NCBI RefSeq assembly: GCF_023516615.1
Contig: NZ_JAMGBF010000046.1
Coordinates: 1 to 64,000 of the forward strand
Length of the DNA: 64,000 nt
Reading direction: 5' to 3'
Origin: Streptomyces panaciradicis
Lineage (GTDB): Bacteria; Actinomycetota; Actinomycetes; Streptomycetales; Streptomycetaceae
Shown here: positions 50,201 through 58,120 of the stretch, in pieces
How the letters are laid out: every line of letters starts with the position of its first letter
Numbering within the stretch: the stretch's first letter is position 1
Program-made: the position numbers and the translations under genes
Notes under the pieces: generated by a model
The model's database searches: none
What the model saw: the letters and a program-made list of their open reading frames with translations, nothing else
What the model was told of the DNA's origin: nothing

Positions 50201-50336
50201 TCGTGCCGCCGTCCGCCACATGGCGGAGCGAAGCGGGACGATCGAACATACGATGGGCGGAAGCCGACGCGGCGACCGCTTCCTTCGGACGGCGTCCGCC
50301 GTGCCGTCGGTCCGATCCGCTCGGGGTGGGAGAGGT

Positions 50337-52013
50337 ATGGCACAGGCGTCCGACGCCGCACGGACCGTGATCATGACCGTGGACGACGACCCGGGAGTCT
50401 CCCGCGCCGTCGCCCGTGACCTGCGGCGCCGTTACGGCGAGTCGTACCGCATCGTGCGCGCCGAGTCCGGCGAGTCCGCGCTGGAGGCGCTGCGCGAGCT
50501 GAAGCTGCGCGGTGACCTGGTGGCCGTCATCCTGGCCGACTACCGGATGCCGCAGATGAACGGCATCGAGTTCCTGGAACAGGCCCTCGACGTGTATCCG
50601 GGCGCCCGCCGCGTCCTGCTGACCGCCTACGCGGACACGAACGCGGCGATCGACGCGATCAACGTCGTCGACCTGGACCACTACCTGCTCAAGCCGTGGG
50701 ACCCGCCGGAGGAGAAGCTCTACCCGGTGCTGGACGACCTGCTGGAGGCCTGGCGGTGCAGTGACTTCCGGCCGGTGCCCAGCACCAAGGTCGTGGGACA
50801 CCGCTGGTCGGCGCGCTCGTCGGACGTCCGGGAGTTCCTGGCCCGCAACCAGGTCCCCTACCGCTGGTACTCCGCCGACGAGCCGGAGGGCAGGCGGCTG
50901 CTGGCGGCCGCCGGGGTGGACGGGCAGCGGCTGCCGCTGGTCATCACGCCCGACGGCACACCGCTGGTGGAGCCGGAGGCCCCCGAACTCGCGGCCCAGG
51001 TGGGGCTCGCGACGACGCCGGCCGCCGACTTCTACGACCTCGTCGTCATCGGCGGCGGGCCCGCCGGGCTCGGTGCCGCGGTGTACGGCGCCTCCGAGGG
51101 GCTGCGGACCGTTCTCGTGGAGCGGTCGGCCACCGGCGGCCAGGCCGGGCAGAGCTCCCGGATCGAGAACTACCTCGGCTTCCCCGACGGCGTGTCGGGA
51201 GCACAGCTCACCGATCGGGCGCGGCGCCAGGCCGCGAAGTTCGGCGCCGAGATCCTCACCGCGCGCGAGGTCAGCGGACTGGAGGTCAACGGGGCCGCCC
51301 GCACGGTGCGCTTCTCCGACGGCTCCGCGGTCGCCGCGCACAGCGTGATCCTCGCGACCGGCGTCTCCTACCGGCAGCTGACGGCGCCGGGCTGCGACGA
51401 CCTCACCGGATGCGGGGTGTTCTACGGCTCTGCACTGACCGAGGCCGACTCCTGCCAGGGACAGGACGTGTACATCGTCGGCGGCGCCAACTCGGCCGGA
51501 CAGGCGGCGATGCACCTGTCCAAGCGCGCCAAGTCGGTGACGCTGCTGGTGCGCGGACCGGACCTGGCGGCGTCGATGTCGCACTACCTGATCCAGCAGA
51601 TCAACGAGGCGCCGAACATCTCGGTGCGCGCCCGCACGGTCGTCGAGACCGCGCACGGCACCGACCACCTCGAACAGCTCACCCTGCGCGACGTCGACAC
51701 CGGCGAGACCGAACTCGTCGACGCGCAGTGGATGTTCGTGTTCATCGGCGCGGCCCCGCTGACCGGCTGGCTGGACGGCACGGTCCTGCGCGACGAGCAC
51801 GGCTTCATCCTGGCCGGACCCGACCTCACCCCGGACGGCCGGCCACCGGCCGACTGGGAGCTGGACCGGCCGCCGTACCACCTGGAGACCAACGTCCCCG
51901 GCGTGTTCGTGGCGGGCGACGCGCGCGCCGAGTCCGCGAAGCGCGTCGCGTCCGCCGTCGGAGAGGGAGCCATGGCCGTGATGCTCGTCCACCGGTACCT
52001 GGAGCAGTCGTGA
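50337..52013 (+). CDS. Response regulator fused to thioredoxin-reductase-like flavoprotein
   Basis: A 558-residue fusion: receiver (1-135; Asp68 in ILADYRMPQMNG, Thr in LLTAYAD, Lys119 in LLKPWDP), a glutaredoxin-like module (145-225) without Cys, and a TrxR-like FAD/NAD(P) domain (235-550; LVVIGGGPAGLGAAVYGASEG, TGGQAG, VYIVGGANSAGQAA, GVFVAGDARAE). The CxxC redox pair of thioredoxin reductase is missing; Cys are at 141, 353, 359 and 373. ATG 50337 follows GGAGAGG. It overlaps the next gene by 4 bases. Probably a phosphorylation-linked redox sensor rather than a classic reductase. Confidence 0.88.
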   Translation: MAQASDAARTVIMTVDDDPGVSRAVARDLRRRYGESYRIVRAESGESALEALRELKLRGDLVAVILADYRMPQMNGIEFLEQALDVYPGARRVLLTAYADTNAAIDAINVVDLDHYLLKPWDPPEEKLYPVLDDLLEAWRCSDFRPVPSTKVVGHRWSARSSDVREFLARNQVPYRWYSADEPEGRRLLAAAGVDGQRLPLVITPDGTPLVEPEAPELAAQVGLATTPAADFYDLVVIGGGPAGLGAAVYGASEGLRTVLVERSATGGQAGQSSRIENYLGFPDGVSGAQLTDRARRQAAKFGAEILTAREVSGLEVNGAARTVRFSDGSAVAAHSVILATGVSYRQLTAPGCDDLTGCGVFYGSALTEADSCQGQDVYIVGGANSAGQAAMHLSKRAKSVTLLVRGPDLAASMSHYLIQQINEAPNISVRARTVVETAHGTDHLEQLTLRDVDTGETELVDAQWMFVFIGAAPLTGWLDGTVLRDEHGFILAGPDLTPDGRPPADWELDRPPYHLETNVPGVFVAGDARAESAKRVASAVGEGAMAVMLVHRYLEQS

Positions 52014-53467
52014 GCGGGCGGGCGCTGCCCTGCAGCCCGCAGGAGATCGGGTCGCTGTTCCTGTTCGAGAAGCTGTCCCCCGAGCAGCTGGGGCAGCTGT
52101 GCAGCGCGGGCCGGGTGGAGCGGTTCGAACCGGGTCCCGTCTACACCGAGGGCGACGCCGCCACCTGCTTCTACGTGATGATCGAGGGCACCGTCGTGCT
52201 GTCGCGGCGGGTCGGCGCCGACGACGTGGAGGTCACCCGCACCTCCCAGCGCGGCGCCTACGCGGGCGCGATGCAGGCCTACCTCGGCGACCGGGTGCGG
52301 CAGGTGTACCACAACTCCATGAGGGTGACCGAGGCCTCGCGGTTCTTCGTGCTGCCCGCCGAGAAGTTCGCACAGTTCATGGAAGAGAACTTCCCGATGG
52401 CGGTCCATCTCCTGGAGGGCCTGTTCTGGGGTTCGAAGAACACCCAGCGCGCCGTCGGCCAGCGCGAACGGCTGCTGGCGCTCGGCTCGTTGTCGGCCGG
52501 TCTCACGCACGAGCTCAACAACCCCGCGGCCGCGGCGGTTCGGGCCACGGCGACCCTGCGCGAGCGGGTCGGCAAGATGCGGCACAAGCTCGCCGTGATC
52601 TCCCAGAGCGCGTACACGCCCGAGGACTTGGCGAACCTGATCGACATCCAGGAGCGCACCGCCGAACGCGTCGCCAAGGCCCCGGTGCTCAGCCCCTTGG
52701 AGGCCTCGGACCGGGAGGACGCCCTCGCCGACTGGCTCGACGACCACGGCATCCAGGAGGGCTGGCGGCTCGCGCCCACCTTCGTACAGGCCGGACTGGA
52801 CGTGGACTGGCTGGAGCAGGTCGCGGCGGCCGTCGACGAGGAGATCCTGCCGAACGCGATCGGCTGGCTCAACTACACCGTCGAGACCGAGCTGTTGATG
52901 GACGAGATCAACGACTCCACGGCCCGCATCTCGCACCTCGTCGACGCCGCCAAGCAGTACTCGCAGCTGGACCGGGCGCCCTACCAGGTCGCCGACGTCC
53001 ACGAACTCCTCGACAGCACCCTGCTGATGCTCTCGGGGAAGATCGGCGAACGGATCAAGGTCGTCAAGGACTACGACCGGACGCTGCCGAAGATCCCGGC
53101 CTACCCGGCGGAGCTCAACCAGGTGTGGACCAACCTGATCGACAACGCGGTCTCCGCCATCAACGACACCGGCGGGGACGGCACGTTGACCGTGCGGACG
53201 GCCCTGGACAACGACCGGCTGCTGGTGGAGTTCAAGGACACCGGACCGGGCGTGCCGCGGGAGATCCGCGACCGTATCTTCGACCCGTTCTTCACCACCA
53301 AGCCGGTGGGCGAGGGCACCGGGCTCGGGCTGGACATCTCCTGGCGGATCGTCGTGAACAAACACCACGGCACGCTCCAGGTGGTGTCCGAACCCGGCGA
53401 CACCCGCTTCCAGGTCCTGCTTCCGTTGACGGCTGCGGCCGACGAGACACCCGAGGAGAGCGCATGA
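52010..53467 (+). CDS. Soluble histidine kinase with cyclic-nucleotide-binding domain
   Basis: A 485-residue cytoplasmic kinase. Residues 1-140 form a cNMP-binding domain (GPVYTEGDAATCFYVMIEG). His167 sits in LSAGLTHELNNPAAA (NtrB-like H-box). A long helical insert follows, then HATPase: NQVWTNLIDNAVSAI, FKDTGPGVPREIRDRIFDPFFTTKPVGEGTGLGLDI. No transmembrane segment. GTG 52010 overlaps the TGA of the response-regulator gene and the stop overlaps the zinc finger gene. It probably phosphorylates the receiver of the fusion protein. Confidence 0.88.
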   Translation: MSGRALPCSPQEIGSLFLFEKLSPEQLGQLCSAGRVERFEPGPVYTEGDAATCFYVMIEGTVVLSRRVGADDVEVTRTSQRGAYAGAMQAYLGDRVRQVYHNSMRVTEASRFFVLPAEKFAQFMEENFPMAVHLLEGLFWGSKNTQRAVGQRERLLALGSLSAGLTHELNNPAAAAVRATATLRERVGKMRHKLAVISQSAYTPEDLANLIDIQERTAERVAKAPVLSPLEASDREDALADWLDDHGIQEGWRLAPTFVQAGLDVDWLEQVAAAVDEEILPNAIGWLNYTVETELLMDEINDSTARISHLVDAAKQYSQLDRAPYQVADVHELLDSTLLMLSGKIGERIKVVKDYDRTLPKIPAYPAELNQVWTNLIDNAVSAINDTGGDGTLTVRTALDNDRLLVEFKDTGPGVPREIRDRIFDPFFTTKPVGEGTGLGLDISWRIVVNKHHGTLQVVSEPGDTRFQVLLPLTAAADETPEESA

Positions 53468-53817
53468 GCAGCGGCGACGGTATCGACCCCGGCGTCCCGC
53501 CGAGCGGCACCGGCTGCGTGGAGTGCGAGGAGGCGGGCGGCTGGTGGTTCCATCTGCGGCGCTGCGCGCAGTGCGGGCACATCGGCTGCTGCGACGACTC
53601 CCCCGCCAAGCACGCCACCGCGCACTACAAGGCAACCGGACACCCGGTGATCCGCAGTTACGAGCCGGGCGAGGAGTGGTTCTGGGACTTCGAGAGCTCC
53701 CAGCTCTACGAGTCGGGGCCCGAACTGGCGCCCCCGGCGAACCATCCGGTGGAGCAGCCGGCGCCCGGGCCCGCGGGGCGCGTGCCGCAGGACTGGGCGC
53801 GGACCCTGAGGGGATGA
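53464..53817 (+). CDS. UBP-type zinc finger protein
   Basis: A 117-residue protein with one UBP-type (ZnF-UBP) domain, otherwise known from ubiquitin-specific proteases. Zinc ligands are C18, C21, C34, C37, C42/C43, H50, H54 and H60 (CVECEEAGGWWFHLRRCAQC, HIGCCDDSPAKHATAHYKATGH), then SYEPGEEWFWDFES. No catalytic domain follows. A Pro-rich tail ends it. It starts in a 4-base overlap with the kinase gene. It may bind a C-terminal peptide or a partner in the kinase-flavoprotein system. Confidence 0.87.
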   Translation: MSSGDGIDPGVPPSGTGCVECEEAGGWWFHLRRCAQCGHIGCCDDSPAKHATAHYKATGHPVIRSYEPGEEWFWDFESSQLYESGPELAPPANHPVEQPAPGPAGRVPQDWARTLRG

Positions 53818-53836
53818 CCCCCCGGGGGAACCGCGG

Positions 53837-53870
53837 GGCGGCGAGCGCGGGGTGCCCGCGGCTCGTCGCC
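53837..53870 (+). terminator. Bulged hairpin after the zinc finger gene
   Basis: A stem of about 15 pairs (GGCGGCGAGC with GCTCGTCGCC, then GCGGG with CCCGC; one G-T pair and one bulge). It lies 19 bases after the stop and before the LAL gene. Confidence 0.5.
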
Positions 53871-53919
53871 CTCCCCATATCGGACGCCCGCTGTCAGTGG
53901 TGGGTGCCAGGATGGGCGT

Positions 53920-56874
53920 GTGACTGAAACCGGCTTCGCCACTCCGCTGATCGGGCGCGACGAGGATCTCGCCCGGCTCGACGACGTCCTCGCGCGTGCC
54001 CGGCGGGGCGAGGCGGGGGCCGTGCTCGTGGCAGGGGACGCCGGAGTGGGCAAGACCCGGCTGCTGGACGAGGTCGCCCGACGGGCCGCGGGCGCCGGCA
54101 CGACCGTGCTGACCGGGCACTGCGTCGACCTCGGTGACGTGGGCCTGCCCTATCTGCCGTTCACCGAGGTCCTCGGGATGCTCGCCGCCGACGAGCGGTT
54201 CGCGCCGGTGCTCGCGGCGCATCCCGTGGTGGACCGGCTGCTCGGATCGGGGCCGGAGGCGGTGCGGGACGCGGGCGGCCGGCTGCGGCTGTTCGAGGGC
54301 ATGGCCCAGCTGCTGGCCGACCTCGCCGACCGCGCACCGGTGCTGCTGGTCCTGGAGGACCTGCACTGGGCGGACCAGTCCTCCCGCGACCTGCTGCGGT
54401 TCCTGCTCAGCCGGGGCGTCCTGCAGCGCCCCGCGGGCGGCGCCCCCGCCCACCGGCTCGCGGTCCTCGCCTCCTACCGCTCCGACGACCTGCACCGCCG
54501 TCATCCGCTGCGTCCCCTCCTGGCCGAGCTGGTGCGACTGCCGGCCGTGGAGCGCCTGGAACTGCGGCCTCTGGCGGACGCCGAGGTGACCCGCCTGGTG
54601 CGGGCGCTGCGGACCCGGCCGCTGCCTGAGGCCACGGTCCGCCGCATCGTCGAGCGGGCCGAGGGCAACGCCTTCTACGCCGAGGAACTGGTCGCCGCCA
54701 CCGGCTCGGAGGCCGGCGGAGTGCCGAGCGGCCTGGCCGACGTGCTGCTCATCCGCGTCGAGCAGCTGTCCGACACCGCCCAGCAGGTGCTGCGCACGGC
54801 CGCCGTCGCCGGCCGCCGCGTCGAGCACGACCTGCTGCGGGACGCCATCGGGCTGCCCGAGGACGAACTGGAGTCGGCGCTGCGCGAGGCCGCCGGGCAC
54901 CAGCTCCTCGTCCCCGGCGACCGGGACACCTACGCCTTCCGGCACGCACTGGCACGCGAGGCCGTCTACGCGGATCTGCTGCCCGGCGAGCGGGCCCGGC
55001 TGCACGGCGCGTTCGCCCGGCTGCTCGCGGGCCGGGGCCGCTCGGGCGAGACCGCGGCCGAGCGGGCCCACCACTACCGCGAGAGCCACGACCTGGCCGA
55101 GGCGCTCGCCGCCTCGCTGGAGGCCGCCGACCACGCCCAGCGGGTGGGCGCTCCCGCCGAGGAGCTACGGCACCTGGAGACCGCGCTCGACCTGTGGGCG
55201 TCGGTGGACCCGGCGGCCCGCCCCTCCGGCGAGGGCGTCGACCGGGTGACGCTCACCCTGCGGGCCTCGGCGGCGGCCGCGCACGCCGGTGAGACGCACC
55301 GGGCCGTCTCCCTCACCCGGGCCGCCCTGGCGGGGATCGGCGCGGACGCGGACGCCGAACTCGCCGCCCGGGTCCGCTACACCCTGGCCGGCAACCTCAT
55401 GAGCGTCGACAGTCTCACGGCCGCCTTCGCCTACAGCAGCGAAGCGCTGTCGCTGATCCCCGCCGAACCGCCGAGCCGCACCTGGGTGTGGGCCGCCGCC
55501 ACGCACGTCATCGCCGCCCGCCACATCGGCGAGAACGACGTCGCGCTGCGGGTGGCGCGGCATGCGCTGGGCGTCGCCGAGCAGTTGCGGGTGAAGGACG
55601 CGCAGGCCGACCTCCTCGTCTCCCTGGCCGTCCTGGGCCCCGGCGGCCGCGGCGGGGCTGCGGGGCGCGCACAGCTGGCACAGGCCCGGGAGCTGGCCCG
55701 CGCCGCGGGCAACGCGCCCGTGGAGATGCGGGCCCTGTTCAACCTCGCCATCGGCAGCTTCGAGGCGGGCGACCTCGAGGAGTGCCTGCGCTGGGTGACG
55801 GAGGGCCTGGAGCGCGCCCGCCGGGCCGGACTGCTGTCCTCGCCGTACCCGCTGGAGATGCGGTACCTGCATCTGGTGGCGCTGTACACGCTGGGCCACT
55901 GGGACGAGTGCCTGCGGGCCGCGGCCGCCGACGCGGCGGTGCTCCCCGCGGCGGGCGGGTACGCCATGGCCCCGGCCCTGTACGTGGCGCTGGCGCGCGG
56001 TGATCTGGAGGCCGCCGAGCGGGCGCGGTCCCTGCTGGAGGGGCCGTTCGACTGGATGGCCACGCTGGTCGCCGGCATCGTGCTGACCGAGGCGGCGGTG
56101 CTGCGCGGCGACCCGCGGGAGGCGGTGGAGCGGGTGCGGGCCACGGTCGGAGCGCTGACCGACGAGACGGGCACCCGCCCCGACGTGACCGTCCGGCTGG
56201 CGGCGCTGGCGCTGTCGGCGGTGGCCGACGCCGCGGTGGAGCTGCGGTCGGCGGGCGGCGAGCCCCACCCGTGGCGGGAGAGCGCCGACGAGCTGCTCGC
56301 GCTGGCCCGCGAGGTGGCCCGGCGTGACGCGGACGCCCCGCCGCAGGGCCCCGAGGGCCGGGCGTGGCTGGCCCGCGCCGAGGCGGAGTGGACGCGGGCG
56401 GTCTCCGGGCCGGACGCGGCGGCCTGGGAGAAGGCGGTGGCCGCGTTCGACTACGGAGACGTGTACGAACGGCTGCGCTGCCAGGTGCGCTACGCGGAAG
56501 CCCTGTTGGCGGCCGACCAGCGGCAGGAGGCGGCCGCCGAGGCGAGCGCGGCGCGGGCGGTGGCCGAGCGGCTCGGCGCGGCGCCCCTGCTGGAGCGTCT
56601 GGACGGGCTGATACGCCGCGGCCGGCTCGCCGCCGGCCCGGCGGACGGGGAGCGCAGTTCGCCGCTCACGGCCCGCGAGCAGGACGTGCTGCGGCTGCTG
56701 GCCCGGGGCCGCAGCAACCGGCAGATCGGCGAGGAGCTGTTCATCACCGGCAAGACGGCGAGCGTGCACGTCTCCAACATCCTGGCCAAGCTGGGCGCGG
56801 CGAGCCGTACGGAGGCGGTGGCGATCGCCTACCGGCAGGGGCTCGTCACGCCCGAGCACCAGGCATCCGGCTGA
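53920..56874 (+). CDS. LuxR-family regulator of the LAL type (large ATP-binding)
   Basis: A 984-residue regulator. The N-terminal AAA/STAND ATPase has Walker A GDAGVGKT (39-46), ATP-linked VLLVLEDLHWADQSSRD as Walker B and sensor-type YRSDDLHRRHPLRPLL. The middle (about 380-860) is helical TPR-like repeats. The C-terminal LuxR HTH (about 918-980) is LTAREQDVLRLLARGRSNRQIGEELFITGKTASVHVSNI. LAL proteins often activate biosynthetic or sugar genes. The downstream glycan genes lie on the opposite strand. Convergent with the SGNH gene. Confidence 0.9.
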   Translation: MTETGFATPLIGRDEDLARLDDVLARARRGEAGAVLVAGDAGVGKTRLLDEVARRAAGAGTTVLTGHCVDLGDVGLPYLPFTEVLGMLAADERFAPVLAAHPVVDRLLGSGPEAVRDAGGRLRLFEGMAQLLADLADRAPVLLVLEDLHWADQSSRDLLRFLLSRGVLQRPAGGAPAHRLAVLASYRSDDLHRRHPLRPLLAELVRLPAVERLELRPLADAEVTRLVRALRTRPLPEATVRRIVERAEGNAFYAEELVAATGSEAGGVPSGLADVLLIRVEQLSDTAQQVLRTAAVAGRRVEHDLLRDAIGLPEDELESALREAAGHQLLVPGDRDTYAFRHALAREAVYADLLPGERARLHGAFARLLAGRGRSGETAAERAHHYRESHDLAEALAASLEAADHAQRVGAPAEELRHLETALDLWASVDPAARPSGEGVDRVTLTLRASAAAAHAGETHRAVSLTRAALAGIGADADAELAARVRYTLAGNLMSVDSLTAAFAYSSEALSLIPAEPPSRTWVWAAATHVIAARHIGENDVALRVARHALGVAEQLRVKDAQADLLVSLAVLGPGGRGGAAGRAQLAQARELARAAGNAPVEMRALFNLAIGSFEAGDLEECLRWVTEGLERARRAGLLSSPYPLEMRYLHLVALYTLGHWDECLRAAAADAAVLPAAGGYAMAPALYVALARGDLEAAERARSLLEGPFDWMATLVAGIVLTEAAVLRGDPREAVERVRATVGALTDETGTRPDVTVRLAALALSAVADAAVELRSAGGEPHPWRESADELLALAREVARRDADAPPQGPEGRAWLARAEAEWTRAVSGPDAAAWEKAVAAFDYGDVYERLRCQVRYAEALLAADQRQEAAAEASAARAVAERLGAAPLLERLDGLIRRGRLAAGPADGERSSPLTAREQDVLRLLARGRSNRQIGEELFITGKTASVHVSNILAKLGAASRTEAVAIAYRQGLVTPEHQASG

Positions 56875-56884
56875 GCCGGCGTCC

Positions 56885-58120
56885 TCACCTCCGTCCGGTG
56901 CAGTCGAGGCGCGCGAGGTCGACGGCGTCGGCCATCGCCTGCATGCCCTTGTCGTTGGGATGGATGTGGTCGCCGCCGTCGAAGAAGGGCAGCATCCGTT
57001 CGTGGTCGTAGGGGCTGCGCAGGATGTGGTCGAAGTCGGTGACCGCGTCGAAGTCCCCGCTGCCGCGCAGGTAGGTGTTGACCTCCCGGCGTACCGCCTC
57101 CGCCGCCGGGTCCCACTCGGACCAGCCCTTGAAGGGGGCGACGGTCGCGGCGACGACGCACTTGCCCGCCGCGTGGACCCGCCGGGCGATCTCGCGGTAG
57201 CCGGCGATCAGGTCCTGGGCGGTGACCCCGGTGTGGGCCTTGAGGTCGTTGACGCCCTCGAAGAGGAAGACGGTGCGCACGCCCGGCTGGGACAGGACGT
57301 CGCGCCGCAGCCGGTTCAGGGCGCTCTGGCCGGCGCCGTCGGCGAGGACCTTGTTGCCGGAGATCCCCTCGTTCGCGACGCCCTTGACCTGGGTGTGGGC
57401 GGTGCGCAGGCGGCGGGCGAGGTAGTCGGGCCAGCGGCGGTCGAGGTCCGTGGTGGACTGCCAGCCGTCGGTGATGGAGTCGCCGAGGGCGACGACCGCC
57501 GCCGTGCCGGTGGGCGGGCGTACGGAGACGGCGTCGAGGTAGGTCCAGGACCCGGTCGTCTCCGTCCAGGACCGGGCGCTCTCCTCCGCGGTGTGGTCGC
57601 CCTGGGTGGCGTAGGAGGTCTGCATGGCCATCCAGTGGCCGGTCGCCGGGCCCGCGGCGTCCGGTGTGTGGATGCTGATCACCAGGTCGGCCGCGGCCGG
57701 GACCCGGCCCGGCAGTGGGTCGCTGAGGGCGACGCCGCCGGCGGGGACGACCACGGAGCGCGCGCCGGAGAAGGTCAGCGGGCGGTTGCTGCCGTGGACG
57801 AGTTCCGCGCCGTCCCCGCGCAGACCGGCGTAGACGCTGTCGAAGGTCACGGGCCGGTCCCCGAAGGCGTTGGAGAGCCGGATGCGCAGATCGCCGCCGC
57901 CTACGCTGGTACGGACGACCAGCCGGTAGCTGCGGTCGGCGACGGCGTCGCCCATCCGGTCGGCGCTCGCGCCCCAGGTCACGACGTCCCGCCGGTCGGG
58001 GGTGCCCAGGACGGTGAACGGGTGCGCCACCTCGGATGCGTGCACCGGTGCCGCCTGGACGGTGCCGGCCAGCACCAGCAGGGCGGCCAGCCGGGCGGCT
58101 CGCGCGAATCGGCCCCTCAC
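56885..58120 (-). CDS. Secreted SGNH/GDSL hydrolase
   Basis: A 411-residue exported esterase. Signal peptide about 1-29 (FARAARLAALLVLAGTVQAA). An N-terminal beta domain (about 45-195) precedes the SGNH domain with GDSITDGWQS (catalytic Ser), EGISGNKVLADG, FEGVNDLKAH and the C-terminal DHIHPND with Asp and His. It probably removes acyl groups from a polysaccharide. The GTG start overlaps the stop of the GH95 gene (GTGA). Last gene of the ROK-GH27-GH95-SGNH operon. Confidence 0.9.
   Translation of the reverse strand: MRGRFARAARLAALLVLAGTVQAAPVHASEVAHPFTVLGTPDRRDVVTWGASADRMGDAVADRSYRLVVRTSVGGGDLRIRLSNAFGDRPVTFDSVYAGLRGDGAELVHGSNRPLTFSGARSVVVPAGGVALSDPLPGRVPAAADLVISIHTPDAAGPATGHWMAMQTSYATQGDHTAEESARSWTETTGSWTYLDAVSVRPPTGTAAVVALGDSITDGWQSTTDLDRRWPDYLARRLRTAHTQVKGVANEGISGNKVLADGAGQSALNRLRRDVLSQPGVRTVFLFEGVNDLKAHTGVTAQDLIAGYREIARRVHAAGKCVVAATVAPFKGWSEWDPAAEAVRREVNTYLRGSGDFDAVTDFDHILRSPYDHERMLPFFDGGDHIHPNDKGMQAMADAVDLARLDCTGRR

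Noticed and set aside
50212..50227. TCCGCC-ACAT-GGCGGA hairpin as a riboswitch or operator
   Set aside because: A 6-bp stem is common in this base composition. It may end the VOC transcript, but nothing more supports a role.
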